From NCBI GenBank assembly GCA_004551945.1, contig SFPN01000011.1, positions 20,661 to 84,660 of the forward strand: a stretch of 64,000 nt of DNA. Direction: 5' to 3'. Source of the DNA: Clostridiales bacterium. Its GTDB lineage: Bacteria; Bacillota; Clostridia; Oscillospirales; Oscillospiraceae. Position numbers and translations under genes: made by a program. Shown one piece after another: positions 48,842 to 57,458 of the stretch (position 1 is the first letter of the stretch; each line of letters begins with the position of its first letter). The notes beneath the pieces are model-generated. The model was not told where the DNA came from and ran no database searches. It worked only from the letters and a program-made list of their open reading frames with translations.

Positions 48842-50095
48842 ATGGAACCAAAATTTCAAAAGCAGAAGCACACCCTTTTGATGCCGGACCTCTTCCCCAT
48901 TCACATGGAGTTTCTGGCCTCGGCCATCCGGGCCAGCGGCTACCGGGTCCAGGTGCTGCGCTCCAGCGGCCGGGCGGTGCTGGACCTGTCCCTGCGCTAC
49001 ATCCACAACGACATGTGCTACCCCGCCATGTGCTCTTTGGGCCAGGAGCTTCACGCCATCACCAGCGGGGAGTATCCCCTGGACTCCATCGCCCTCATTC
49101 AGTTTCAGACCGGCGGGGGCTGCCGGGCCTCCAACTACGGCATGATGCTGAAAAAGGCCCTGGAGAAACTGAAGCTGAACCAGATCCCCGTGGTCACCTT
49201 CGGCTTTTCCAACCTGGCCCTGGGCAGCGGCTTTTCCATCACCCCCCTCATGTGCCAGCGGCTGCTGGCGGCTTTGACCTACGGGGACCTGCTGATGCTT
49301 CTGACCAACCAGATCCGCCCCTACGCCTGCCAGCCCAGCCAGGTCCAGGCTCTGGCCAGCCAGTGGAGCGCCAAGCTCCAGGAGGAACTGGCCACCACCC
49401 GGTCGGGAATCACCCGGGTGAAGAAAAACATAAAACAAATGGTCCGGGCCTTCGCCGCTATCCCCACCCAGGTGAAACAGAAGGTCCGGGTGGGCATTGT
49501 GGGGGAGATCTATGTGAAATACTCCCCCTTCGCCAACAACCACCTGGAGGAATTCCTCCAGACCCAGGACTGCGAGTACATGCTCCCCGGGGTGCTGGGG
49601 TTCATCCACTACTGCCTCACCGGTCCCGCCGTGGACTGCGAGCTCTACGGGGGCAATCCCATCCGCCGCGGGGTCAGCCTGGCGTTGGGCCGGATCGTTC
49701 AGATCTACGAAAACGCCCTGTCCCAGGCCCTGGCTCCCTTCCCCCAGTTCCACCGGCCTCCCAGCTTCCAGGAGATGCGGAGAAAGGGGGAGCAGGTCCT
49801 CTCCCGGGGGGTCCGGATGGGTGAGGGGTGGTACCTGCCGGCGGAGATGGCGGAGCTGATCGAGGGCGGCTACCCCAACATCATCTGCGCCCAGCCCTTC
49901 GGCTGCCTGCCCAACCACATCGTAGGCCGGGGCACCCTGCGGAGGCTCCAGTCCCTCTACCCCCAGGCCAACATTACCTCCATCGATTACGACGCCAACG
50001 TCTCCCAGGTGAACCAGGAGAACCGGATCAAGCTCCTGCTGTCAAACGCCCGGGACCGCCTGGGACAGCAGCAGACAGCGTCTTCCATTGTCTAA
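48842..50095 (+). CDS. 2-hydroxyacyl-CoA dehydratase activase-related protein (COG3581-like)
   Basis: 417 residues. HTLLMPDLFPIHMEFLASAIRASGY, NDMCYPAMCSLGQ, FQTGGGCRASNYG and FGCLPNHIVGRGTLRRL are the Cys-containing blocks of the dehydratase-activase-associated family, which normally forms the C-terminal part of a larger activase or a partner of it. The conserved Cys could hold a 4Fe-4S cluster. No ASKHA ATPase half is encoded nearby, so this is an orphan half. ATG 48842 has GGGAGGGAG just upstream. A terminator follows at once. Confidence 0.8.
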   Translation: MEPKFQKQKHTLLMPDLFPIHMEFLASAIRASGYRVQVLRSSGRAVLDLSLRYIHNDMCYPAMCSLGQELHAITSGEYPLDSIALIQFQTGGGCRASNYGMMLKKALEKLKLNQIPVVTFGFSNLALGSGFSITPLMCQRLLAALTYGDLLMLLTNQIRPYACQPSQVQALASQWSAKLQEELATTRSGITRVKKNIKQMVRAFAAIPTQVKQKVRVGIVGEIYVKYSPFANNHLEEFLQTQDCEYMLPGVLGFIHYCLTGPAVDCELYGGNPIRRGVSLALGRIVQIYENALSQALAPFPQFHRPPSFQEMRRKGEQVLSRGVRMGEGWYLPAEMAELIEGGYPNIICAQPFGCLPNHIVGRGTLRRLQSLYPQANITSIDYDANVSQVNQENRIKLLLSNARDRLGQQQTASSIV

Positions 50096-50126
50096 AAAAA
50101 CAGCGTGCCAAAGGCACGCTGTTTTC
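50095..50126 (+). terminator. Intrinsic terminator, bidirectional
   Basis: AACAGCGTGCC / GGCACGCTGTT with A-run and T-run, between convergent genes. Confidence 0.88.
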
Positions 50127-50131
50127 TTTGG

Positions 50132-50728
50132 TTATTCCTTGGTTTCCGCAGGGGCTTCTTCGCTCTCTGCCTCGGGCTGCGCCGCTTCTGCGGCCTCGGC
50201 CTTCTCCTGCTCCGCGGCGGCCTTGGCGGCGGCGCGGGCGGCACGGGCCTGCTCCTTCTTCTCCTTTTCGGCGGCCTCCTTGGCCTCCTGCTCCTCCCGG
50301 CGGACCTGCTTGGCCGCCTTCTTCAGTTCGCTCAGGTACTCCGGGGGCACCACGTTGGAGCCGTTGGGGTTCAGGATATATTCCCGGATGTTCTTGGCCA
50401 GCTCCTCGGTGGAGGGGTGGACCACCACCAGGTTGTTCTCATAGGCGTACCAGAAGCTCCGCTTCACGTCGGGCATCTCCTTGGTGATAAGCTGCAGGCT
50501 GGCGTGGCGGGAGTTGGTGGCCGGGGTATAGATCACGTCCTTGATGGAGGAGAAGGGGATGACCCGCTCCTTTTCCTTCATCTTGGTCTTGGCCAGGCAG
50601 CGGATCACGCAATAATCCAGGTACACATCCAGCCGGGAAGCCCCGCCGGGAAGCCAGAATATCAGCCCTTTGCGGATTTCTCTCTTGTGTTCTTCCCGCT
50701 GTTCCTTCTTCTTTTTGCGTCCAAACAT
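50132..50728 (-). CDS. PH-like domain protein with Ala/Glu-rich coiled-coil tail
   Basis: 198 residues. The Lys-rich start (MFGRKKKKEQREE) leads to a strand-rich domain (about 20-110, VIPFSSIKDVIYTP, SLQLITKEMPDV) that looks like a bacterial pleckstrin-homology fold. A long Ala/Glu/Lys helix (about 130-198) follows. No catalytic motif. ATG 50728 has GGAGG upstream. Function unknown; membrane-surface or nucleic-acid association would fit the basic start. Confidence 0.65.
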   Translation of the reverse strand: MFGRKKKKEQREEHKREIRKGLIFWLPGGASRLDVYLDYCVIRCLAKTKMKEKERVIPFSSIKDVIYTPATNSRHASLQLITKEMPDVKRSFWYAYENNLVVVHPSTEELAKNIREYILNPNGSNVVPPEYLSELKKAAKQVRREEQEAKEAAEKEKKEQARAARAAAKAAAEQEKAEAAEAAQPEAESEEAPAETKE

Positions 50729-50860
50729 GGTCTTCCGCCTCCATCTGATGATTTGGCCTGCGCCATGCAGGCAACGTATTGTTATAGTATAAACGCTCCG
50801 CCCCGAAAATGCAAGAAAAAGGGGAGATTCCGTCATTCTTTTTCCCCGCCCCCAGACGCC

Positions 50861-50892
50861 AAAAAGCCGCGGCACGAATGCCGCGGCCTTTT
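50861..50892. terminator. Hairpin with terminator features in the 50.7-51.06 kb gap
   Basis: AAAAGCCGCGGCA / TGCCGCGGCCTTTT. No gene is visible that clearly uses it. The rest of the 330-base gap shows only AT-rich sequence with a possible plus-strand TTGACT element at 50941. Confidence 0.55.
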
Positions 50893-51019
50893 GGCAGGAT
50901 GGAGATGTTTAGGAGTTGGTTGTAAACATGGAAGGATTTTTTGACTGCTAACTTTGTTAGGTATTGTATGGGAAAAATCGGCAGAAATCATGAACCCAAT
51001 GTAACGAAATTGTTAAATC

Positions 51020-51051
51020 GTGGCGCAGGGCATTGATTTGCCCTGCGCCAC
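51020..51051 (-). terminator. Terminator of the aldo/keto reductase gene
   Basis: GTGGCGCAGGGCA / TGCCCTGCGCCAC immediately beyond the stop codon. Confidence 0.75.
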
Positions 51052-51059
51052 TGTATTTT

Positions 51060-51908
51060 TTAGAAGGTCACCTCATCCGGGTCATGGGACCGGGCCGTGG
51101 GGGGAACCGTGTCCAGGGCGACCACATCCTCAGGGGCCAGCTGGAAGGAGAACACACCGGTGTTCTCTGCGATCCGGGCAGGCGTCACCGACTTGGGCAG
51201 GGGGAGAATTCCCTTCTCCAGGCACCAGCGGATGCAGATCTGGGCGGGGGTCCGGCGGTACTTCTCCGCCAGGACGGTCACCGCCGGGTGCTCCAGCAGT
51301 GCCCCCCGGCCCATGGGGCTCCAGGCCTCCACCAGGATGCCGTGGGACTGGCAGTAGGCCACGGTCTCCTCCTGGGTCTGCCCGGGGTGGACCTCAATCT
51401 GGTCTGCCATCGGGGGCACCTCCGTGTCCATCAGGGCCCGGAGATGATGGGGCTTGAAGTTGGACACGCCGATGGCCCGGAGCTTTCCCTCCTGGTACAG
51501 CTCGGTGAGGGCCCGCCAGGTGCCCAGGTTCAGCTGCTCCCAGGTTTCCGGGTACTGGTGGGGGGCGGCGGGCCAGTGGATGAGGCACAGGTCGATGTAG
51601 TCCAGGCCCAGCCGCTTCAGGCTCTCCAGCACAGAGGCCCTGGCCTTCTCATAGCCCCGGTCCGTGTTCCACACCTTGGTGGTGACGAAAATCTCTTCCC
51701 GGGGCAGACCGGACTCCCGTATCCCCTGGCCCACGGCGGTCTCATTGCCGTAGAAGGCGGCGGTGTCAATGTGCCGGTAGCCTTCGGCCAGGGCAGCCCG
51801 GACAGCGGCTGCGCCCTCGGCCCCGTCGGGGGTCTTGTAGGTTCCAAAGCCCAGGCAGGGGATACCCACCCCGTTGGCCAACAAAAACTTGTCGTTGGGT
51901 CCGTTCAT
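51060..51908 (-). CDS. Aldo/keto reductase
   Basis: 282-residue NADPH-dependent carbonyl reductase. The tetrad is visible: Asp and Tyr in GYRHIDTAAFYGNE, Lys in FVTTKVWN, His in LCLIHWP. GVSNFKPHHL and LPKSVTPARIAENTGVF (cofactor) also match. Family members reduce aldehydes and keto-sugars (2,5-diketogluconate reductase-like). Substrate unknown. AAAGGAGGCG precedes the ATG. Confidence 0.9.
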   Translation of the reverse strand: MNGPNDKFLLANGVGIPCLGFGTYKTPDGAEGAAAVRAALAEGYRHIDTAAFYGNETAVGQGIRESGLPREEIFVTTKVWNTDRGYEKARASVLESLKRLGLDYIDLCLIHWPAAPHQYPETWEQLNLGTWRALTELYQEGKLRAIGVSNFKPHHLRALMDTEVPPMADQIEVHPGQTQEETVAYCQSHGILVEAWSPMGRGALLEHPAVTVLAEKYRRTPAQICIRWCLEKGILPLPKSVTPARIAENTGVFSFQLAPEDVVALDTVPPTARSHDPDEVTF

Positions 51909-51932
51909 GGAACGCCTCCTTTTTAAATAGGG

Positions 51933-51967
51933 AAAAACACCTCCGAATTGGCTTCGGAGGTGTTTTT
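51933..51967 (-). terminator. Terminator of rplM-rpsI
   Basis: AAACACCTCCGAA / TTCGGAGGTGTTT with T-run on both strands. Confidence 0.88.
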
Positions 51968-51984
51968 GTAAGTTGGTGAAAAAA

Positions 51985-52389
51985 TCAGCGCTTGGAGAAC
52001 TGGGGAGCGCGACGAGCGGCTTTGAGGCCGTACTTCTTTCTCTCCTTCATTCTGGGGTCGCGGGTCAGGAAGCCGGCGGCCTTCAGAGCGGGACGATACT
52101 CTGCGTTCATCTCCAGCAGAGCGCGGCTGATGCCGTGGCGGATGGCGCCGGCCTGGCCGGTGACGCCGCCGCCGCTGACGGTGGCGTTGATGTCCACCTT
52201 GCCCAGCAGGCCGGTGGTGTCCAGGGGCTGACGGACGATGAGCTTCAGGGTCTCCAGACCGAAGTAATCGTCGATATCACGGCCGTTGATGGTGATGGAA
52301 CCGGTGCCGTTGGGGAACAGATGCACCCGGGCCACGGAGGACTTCCGGCGGCCGGTGCCGTAATGGTAAGGCTTCTTGCTCTTGTACAT
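51985..52389 (-). CDS. rpsI: 30S ribosomal protein uS9
   Basis: 134 residues; GTGRRKSSVARVHLFPNGTG start and the conserved basic tail KYGLKAARRAPQFSKR, which reaches the P-site tRNA. The usual partner rplM lies 14 bases upstream. Confidence 0.97.
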   Translation of the reverse strand: MYKSKKPYHYGTGRRKSSVARVHLFPNGTGSITINGRDIDDYFGLETLKLIVRQPLDTTGLLGKVDINATVSGGGVTGQAGAIRHGISRALLEMNAEYRPALKAAGFLTRDPRMKERKKYGLKAARRAPQFSKR

Positions 52390-52403
52390 GTTCTAGCTCC
52401 TCC

Positions 52404-52835
52404 TTATTCTGCGGCCCACAGTTCGGGCTTCTGTGCTGCGTGGATGTGCTCGGGGCCACGGAAAATCTTCAGGCGGGTCAGGGAGTCCTTGGTGATGATG
52501 TTGCGGGGCATCATGCCGCGGACAGCCAGCTTCATAGCCAGCTCGGGCTTCTCCTGCATCAGCTTGCGATACTTGGTCTCCTTCAGGCCACCCACATAGC
52601 CGGAGTGGGTGCGATAGTACTTCTGATCCAGCTTCTTGCCGGTGAGCACAGCCTTCTCAGCGTTCACCACGATGACAAAATCGCCGCAGTCAGCGTGGGG
52701 GGTGTACTCGGGCTTATGCTTGCCGCGGAGCAGGGTTGCTGCCACAGCGGCGGTTTTACCAAGGGGCTTGCCAGCGGCGTCAAGGATATACCACTTGCGC
52801 TCGATGTTGCCCTTGTTAGCCATAAAAGTGGACAT
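52404..52835 (-). CDS. rplM: 50S ribosomal protein uL13
   Basis: 143 residues; KWYILDAAGKPLGKTAAVAA, HADCGDFVIVVNAEK and AVRGMMPRN are diagnostic. ATG 52835 has GGAGG nine bases upstream; a start at 52814 (MANKGN) is possible but less well placed. First gene of the rplM-rpsI operon. Confidence 0.97.
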   Translation of the reverse strand: MSTFMANKGNIERKWYILDAAGKPLGKTAAVAATLLRGKHKPEYTPHADCGDFVIVVNAEKAVLTGKKLDQKYYRTHSGYVGGLKETKYRKLMQEKPELAMKLAVRGMMPRNIITKDSLTRLKIFRGPEHIHAAQKPELWAAE

Positions 52836-52967
52836 AGGGTCGAACCTCCAAATCATGTTGATTTATCAAAGTGAACGGGTTTCCCCGGCGGCTTTACAAA
52901 GGGGGCACAACACCTTTATAATAAGGAAAACAGCCGCAGGGAGAGCGCCGTTTTTTCAGCGGACCTT
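52836..52967 (-). promoter_or_regulatory. rplM mRNA leader, candidate L13 autoregulatory leader
   Basis: About 130 transcribed bases with GC-rich stems around GCCGCAGGGAGAGCGCCG and CCCCGGCGGC. Firmicute rplM genes often carry an L13 leader. Assigned by position. Confidence 0.5.
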
Positions 52968-52996
52968 ATTATAATACAGGGTTTGTCCCCTGTCAA
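52968..52996 (-). promoter_or_regulatory. Consensus sigma-A promoter of rplM-rpsI
   Basis: Minus strand TTGACA, 17 bases, TATAAT: a perfect match to consensus. Confidence 0.9.
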
Positions 52997-53117
52997 CGAT
53001 TTTTCTCAGATTTTCAATTTACCTTGATAAATCCTCTTGTTTTCTCGCATTTCCTCTCTCAATCTCTCCCGTTCTCAACTTCAATTTTCATTTTTGTCTG
53101 TTAGGAGTGTACGGTTT

Positions 53118-53870
53118 ATGAAAAAAATCCTCAGTCTGACCCGCCGGTGCGTGGAGGATTACGACATGATCCAGGCCGGGGACCGGGTGGCGGTGGGGGT
53201 CTCCGGGGGCAAGGACTCCCTGACCCTGCTGGCCGCCCTGGCCCGGCTGTCCCGGTTCTACCCCCAGCCCTTCACCGTGGAGGCCTTCACCGTGGACATG
53301 GGCATGGCGGGGATGGACTTTTCCGGGGTGGAGGACTTCTGCAAAGAGCTGGGGGTTCCCTTCCACCGCATCCCCACCCAGATCAGCCATGTGATCTTTG
53401 AGACCCGGAAGGAAAAGAACCCCTGCGCCCTCTGCGCCAAGATGCGCCGGGGCTCTCTCCACCAGGCCCTGGTGGAACAAGGCATCCACAAGGTGGCCCT
53501 GGGCCACCACTACGACGACGCGGTGGAGACCTTCTTCCTGTCCCTGTTCTATGAGGGCCGCCTGTCCTGCTTCCAGCCGGTGACCTATCTGGACCGGTCG
53601 GACGTGACCCAGATCCGGCCCCTGCTCTACGTCAGCGAGTCCATGATCCGGGACGCGGCCCGGCGGCTGGACCTGCCCGTGGTCCACAACCCCTGCCCCG
53701 CCGACGGGTACACCAAGCGCCAGGAGGTCAAGGAGCTGATCGTCCGGCTGGAGGGGCAGTACCCCAAGCTGAAGGAGTATGTGTTCTCCGCCATGCAACG
53801 TCTTCCCCTGGGGGATTGGGGACCCCGGGAGCTGAAGCGGCGGCCGCCCACGGAGGAAGTGGGAGAATAA
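53118..53870 (+). CDS. TtcA/TilS-like ATP-PP-loop tRNA-modifying enzyme
   Basis: 250-residue adenylating enzyme. The PP-loop is VAVGVSGGKDSLTLL (near 26-40). A CxxC pair lies in NPCALCAKMRRG and a further Cys in HNPCPADG, the ligand set of TtcA-type 2-thiocytidine synthases, which use an Fe-S cluster. GHHYDDAVET is the matching helper motif. It probably thiolates a tRNA cytidine. TTAGGAG precedes ATG 53118. Confidence 0.85.
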   Translation: MKKILSLTRRCVEDYDMIQAGDRVAVGVSGGKDSLTLLAALARLSRFYPQPFTVEAFTVDMGMAGMDFSGVEDFCKELGVPFHRIPTQISHVIFETRKEKNPCALCAKMRRGSLHQALVEQGIHKVALGHHYDDAVETFFLSLFYEGRLSCFQPVTYLDRSDVTQIRPLLYVSESMIRDAARRLDLPVVHNPCPADGYTKRQEVKELIVRLEGQYPKLKEYVFSAMQRLPLGDWGPRELKRRPPTEEVGE

Positions 53871-53992
53871 GCGGCGGGGGCTTAAGAAAATCGAAAGAAA
53901 TCCTTCATCCGTTCTTTCTTGTTCGTGGGCTTCTCCTGTGGTACGCTGGGGTCAGAAGAAAACCCCTGGCGCTGTCCGGAAAGGAGAACATT

Positions 53993-54313
53993 ATGAGATA
54001 CTCCTGGATTCCAACCATTGTTCTTCATCTCCTCCCCATCCTCTCTGTGCTGCTCACCTGGAACAAGCCCTGGCCCACCGCCCTGGAGCGGATCATCCGC
54101 GTTCAGGTGATCGCATCGGTCCTGTATGTGCCTGCCTGCTCCCTCTGCATGGGGCTGGACTGGCCCGGCTTTTCCCTGTCCCAGTTCGGTCTGGCTGACC
54201 TGTTTGCGCCCCTGGAGGGAGAGGGGCTGCTCTTGTACGGCGGCTTTCTGGTTACCGCCTCCGCGGTCACGGCGCTGGCGGCTTTCCTGCGCCGCAGGCG
54301 GACGGAGGCGTGA
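53993..54313 (+). CDS. Small integral membrane protein
   Basis: 106 residues with about three hydrophobic helices (IPTIVLHLLPILSVLLTW; VIASVLYVPACSLCMGL; GGFLVTASAVTALAAFL) and an Arg-rich cytoplasmic end. AAAGGAG precedes the ATG. Not recognised. A family D repeat begins eight bases after its stop. Confidence 0.6.
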   Translation: MRYSWIPTIVLHLLPILSVLLTWNKPWPTALERIIRVQVIASVLYVPACSLCMGLDWPGFSLSQFGLADLFAPLEGEGLLLYGGFLVTASAVTALAAFLRRRRTEA

Positions 54314-54320
54314 TCTCGCG

Positions 54321-54483
54321 CCTTAAGGCGGGGCCCCATTTCTTTCCAAAGGGGGAGCGGTGCTCCCCCTTTGGATTCTCTCTCTGGTTGTTGGAAACCT
54401 GCCGGGGGTGTGTTCTGTTTTGCTTGGCCTGCGGCCCTTTGTCGGGACGGCAGAAAAAAAGCGCGCCCACCGGCTGGGCGCGC
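54321..54483 (+). repeat. Structured dispersed repeat, family D copy 3
   Basis: Starts CCTTAAGGCGGGG like copy 2. Hairpin CCAAAGGGGGAGC/GCTCCCCCTTTGG (54346-54374), then GGCCTGCGGCCCTTTGTCGG as in copy 1, and GCGCGCCCA/TGGGCGCGC (54461-54483). The following 90 bases hold another short palindromic piece, GGCGATTCGTGAATC-like. Confidence 0.8.
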
Positions 54484-54574
54484 ATGAAGTGGTCGGGTTC
54501 CCTTTGGGGGTGGGCGATTCGTGAATCACCCCTACGAACGGGCCCTGCGGGTTTCTCAACCTCCTTGGCTCCCC

Positions 54575-55243
54575 TCACTTTTTCCAATCCAGCAGGGTGA
54601 AGGTTCGCTTGTCGAAGTCGATGAGGCCCTCCTCCCGCATGCGGGACAGCTCCCGGGTCATGGCGGAGCGGTCGGTGCACAGGTACTCCGCCAGCTCCGT
54701 CCGGCCCATGGGGACCTGGAAGGCGGCGCTCCCCGTCCGCTCGGCCTGGCGGGTCAGGTAGGTCAGCAGCTTCTCCCGGATGCTGGTGCGGGAGGTGACC
54801 TCCAGCTTTTCAATGAGCTCCAGGTTCTTCTCCGCAATGAGCTCCACCATGTTCTCGATCATCCGGTGGTGGAACCGGCACACCAGCTTGCAGGCGTGGA
54901 GGATGCGGTCATAGTCCAGCAGCAGCACCCGGCACTTCCCGCTGGCCTGGTAGGCGATGGTCCGGTTCCGGGCCTTCACGCAGGAGTAGCTCTCCCCAAA
55001 GACGCTCCCCACCGGAAGAACGGTGAGCAGGGACTTCTTGCCGAAGTAGTCCTCGCTGATCATCTCCACCTCGCCGGCCAGCACCGCGCCCATAAGGGGG
55101 GCGGAACCAGGGGTGGTCATGATGAACTCCCCCCGCTCCGGCTCGATCTCCCGGGCGGACATGCACTTGAGCATGCCCCCCAGATCCGCCGGGTCGATGC
55201 CCCGGAACAGCGGGCAGCTCTTCACCAGTTCCTTCGGGTCCAT
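54575..55243 (-). CDS. Crp/Fnr-family transcriptional regulator
   Basis: 222 residues. A cyclic-nucleotide-binding-like beta roll (about 20-120, VFGESYSCV), a dimer helix, and a Crp-type HTH (about 150-215, GRTELAEYLCTDRSAMTRELSRMREEGLI). The key Arg of cAMP binding is not obvious, so another signal (redox, as two or more Cys lie in the roll) is possible. AAGGAGG precedes the ATG. Divergent from the flavin protein at 55370. Confidence 0.88.
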   Translation of the reverse strand: MDPKELVKSCPLFRGIDPADLGGMLKCMSAREIEPERGEFIMTTPGSAPLMGAVLAGEVEMISEDYFGKKSLLTVLPVGSVFGESYSCVKARNRTIAYQASGKCRVLLLDYDRILHACKLVCRFHHRMIENMVELIAEKNLELIEKLEVTSRTSIREKLLTYLTRQAERTGSAAFQVPMGRTELAEYLCTDRSAMTRELSRMREEGLIDFDKRTFTLLDWKK

Positions 55244-55369
55244 GCCCTTCGCCTCCTTTTTGTTTTCAGTGTAAATTATTTTTTCAAATGATGCAACCGC
55301 AACAGAAAATTTTCTTTTCCCCCTGCTATCCTAGGGATACCAGCAAACGGAAAACAAGGAGGTACCATT

Positions 55370-55849
55370 ATGGAACGCAAAATGCACAAGATCAAGCGCC
55401 AGCTCCCCGACAGCGAGGCCAAGGCTCTCTTTGAAAAGGGCCATCATGGCATTCTGGCCGTGAACGGAGACGACGGCTATCCCTACGCAGTCCCCGTAAA
55501 CTACATCTATCTGAACGAAAAGATCTACATCCACTCCGCCAAGGTAGGCTACAAGATCGACGCCATCAACCGGGACAGCAAGGTGTGCTTCTCCACCATC
55601 CTCAGTTCCGAGATCCTGCCCCAGGAGGTCACCGCCGCTTTTGAAAGCGTGATCGCCACCGGCAAGATCTCCCAAGTGGAGGACGAGGCCGAGCGCCGCC
55701 AAGTGATGGAGACCTTCATCTATCGCTTCTGCGAGGGCGCCATCGACACCGGCCTGGCCTTCGTGGACAAGACCCTGGACAAGACCGCCGTCCTCCGCAT
55801 TGACGTGGAGCAGCTCACCGGCAAGGCTTACCGGGGCGGGGCATACTGA
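55370..55849 (+). CDS. Pyridoxamine-5'-phosphate-oxidase-like flavin protein (NimA-type)
   Basis: 159 residues. HHGILAVNGDDGYPYAVPVNYIYLNEKIYIHSAKVGYKIDAI is the split-barrel FMN-binding pattern of PNPOx-like/5-nitroimidazole-reductase-like proteins (quoted in part; residues about 25-65). Probably a flavin reductase or haem/F420-like binder acting on small oxidants. ACAAGGAGG precedes ATG. It shares a control region with the Crp/Fnr regulator, which probably regulates it. Confidence 0.8.
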   Translation: MERKMHKIKRQLPDSEAKALFEKGHHGILAVNGDDGYPYAVPVNYIYLNEKIYIHSAKVGYKIDAINRDSKVCFSTILSSEILPQEVTAAFESVIATGKISQVEDEAERRQVMETFIYRFCEGAIDTGLAFVDKTLDKTAVLRIDVEQLTGKAYRGGAY

Positions 55850-55858
55850 TACTAATTT

Positions 55859-56007
55859 TTAATAAAAACCTTTGGTTTTTATTAAAAAGGCACCGCGATT
55901 CGCGTTGCCCTTTTGTGGCTTTTTGCCACAAAAGCCGTCTCATGCAGTTCTTGACGCACCTTCGGTGCGATAAAAAGCTTTTCAATCTTTTTAACAAGAA
56001 CTAGTAT
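55859..56007 (+). repeat. 149-bp dispersed hairpin-rich repeat, family A copy 2
   Basis: Same length and orientation as 3484..3632, differing at only a few bases (one change removes a pair in the last stem: AAGCTTTTCAATCTTT). Like copy 1 it lies between convergent genes, here the flavin protein and mgtE. Confidence 0.85.
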
Positions 56008-56078
56008 GAGAACAAACCCAGACATAGAAAACATCCGGCGCAGGACAACCCTTCTTGTCCTGCGCCGGATATTTTGTG

Positions 56079-57458
56079 TCAGATATGCAGGATGGCCCGG
56101 GCCACCTGGAAATAGATGAGCAGGGTGAGCACGTCCACGATGGTGGAGATGAAGGGGCTTGCCATCACCGCCGGGTCCAGGTGAATCTTCTCCGCCAGCA
56201 GGGGGAGCACGCAGCCCACCGTCTTGGCGCACAGCACCGTAAAGACCATGGTGACGCAGATCACCGCCGCCACGGGAACGGTAACGCTGCTGTTGCCCAG
56301 GAGCATCCGGTCCACCACCAGGAGCTTCACAAAGTTGCAGGCCGCCAGGGTGACGCCGCACATCACCGCCACCCGGATCTCCTTCCAGATCACCCGGATG
56401 GTGTCCACAAACTCCACCTCACCCAGGGACAGGGCACGGATCACCGCCACCGAGGACTGGGTGCCGCTGTTGCCGCCGGTACCCGTCAGCATGGGGATGA
56501 AGGCGGTGAGGACGGTGCAGGCCGCCAGGGAGGTCTCGAAGCTGGTGAGCACCATGCTGGTCAGGGTGGCCGACAGCATCAGGATCAGCAGCCAGGGGAC
56601 ACGGGACTTCCAGGTCTCCAGCACGCCGGTGCGGAGATAGGGCTTGTCCGTAGGGGTCATACCGGCCAGCTTTTCGAAGTCCTCCGTGGTCTCTTCCTGT
56701 AAGACGTCGATGGCGTCGTCCACGGTGACGATGCCCACCAGGCGGTTTTCCTGGTCCACCACGGGCATGGCGGACCAGTCGTACTTGGCCATCATCTGGG
56801 CCACGCTCTCCTGGTCCTCCAGGGTGTTCACGGAGATCACGTTGTTCTCCATGACCTCCTCCAGCACGTCGTCGTCCTCGCAGAGCAGGAGGGTCCGCAG
56901 GGAGATCATGCCGATGAGCTTCCGGTTGTTGTCGGTAACGTAGCAGGTGTAGATGGTTTCCTTGTCCACACCGGTGCGGCGGATGCGCTTGATGGCCTCC
57001 TCCGCGGTCATGTCCGGCCGGAGACTGACGTACTCCGTGGTCATGATGCTCCCGGCGCTGTCGTCCGGGTATTTCAGGATTTCGTTGATCATCTTGCGCA
57101 TTTCCGGGTCTGCCTGCTTCAGAATGCGCTTGACCACGTTGGCGGGCATCTCTTCCACGATGTCCACCGCGTCGTCCACGTACAGCTCGTCGACGACTTC
57201 TTTCAGTTCGTTGTCGGAAAAGCCCTGGATCAAGAGCTCCTGGGCCTCCGGCTCCATTTCAACAAAGGTCTCCGCCGCCAGTTCCTTGGGCAAAAGCCGG
57301 AACAGCAGCGGCAGCTTGGCTTCGGGCATCTCCTCGAAAATCGCCGCGATATCCGAGGCGTTCATGGTCACGAGGATGTCCCGCAGCGTGGTGTATTTCT
57401 TCCCTTCCACCAGAGCCGCCAGAGTTTCCTCCAGGGTGACGACCGCTTTCTCTGCCAT
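56079..57458 (-). CDS. mgtE: Magnesium transporter MgtE
   Basis: 459-residue Mg2+ channel. The N-terminal superhelical domain (about 1-125, DIAAIFEEMPEAKLPLLFRLLP), two CBS domains (about 130-255, AGSIMTTEYVSL; VDDAIDVLQEE) that sense cytosolic Mg2+, and five membrane helices (about 280-459) with the pore block GTGGNSGTQSSVAVIRAL are all present. ATG 57458 is eight bases from GGGAGG; ATG 57464 abuts it. A 240-base structured leader precedes it. Confidence 0.94.
   Translation of the reverse strand: MAEKAVVTLEETLAALVEGKKYTTLRDILVTMNASDIAAIFEEMPEAKLPLLFRLLPKELAAETFVEMEPEAQELLIQGFSDNELKEVVDELYVDDAVDIVEEMPANVVKRILKQADPEMRKMINEILKYPDDSAGSIMTTEYVSLRPDMTAEEAIKRIRRTGVDKETIYTCYVTDNNRKLIGMISLRTLLLCEDDDVLEEVMENNVISVNTLEDQESVAQMMAKYDWSAMPVVDQENRLVGIVTVDDAIDVLQEETTEDFEKLAGMTPTDKPYLRTGVLETWKSRVPWLLILMLSATLTSMVLTSFETSLAACTVLTAFIPMLTGTGGNSGTQSSVAVIRALSLGEVEFVDTIRVIWKEIRVAVMCGVTLAACNFVKLLVVDRMLLGNSSVTVPVAAVICVTMVFTVLCAKTVGCVLPLLAEKIHLDPAVMASPFISTIVDVLTLLIYFQVARAILHI

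Noticed and set aside
55882..56361. Minus-strand ORF ending in a peptide also found at the 3.5 kb repeat
   Set aside because: The shared peptide comes from repeat family A. The other part is antisense-frame reading of mgtE.
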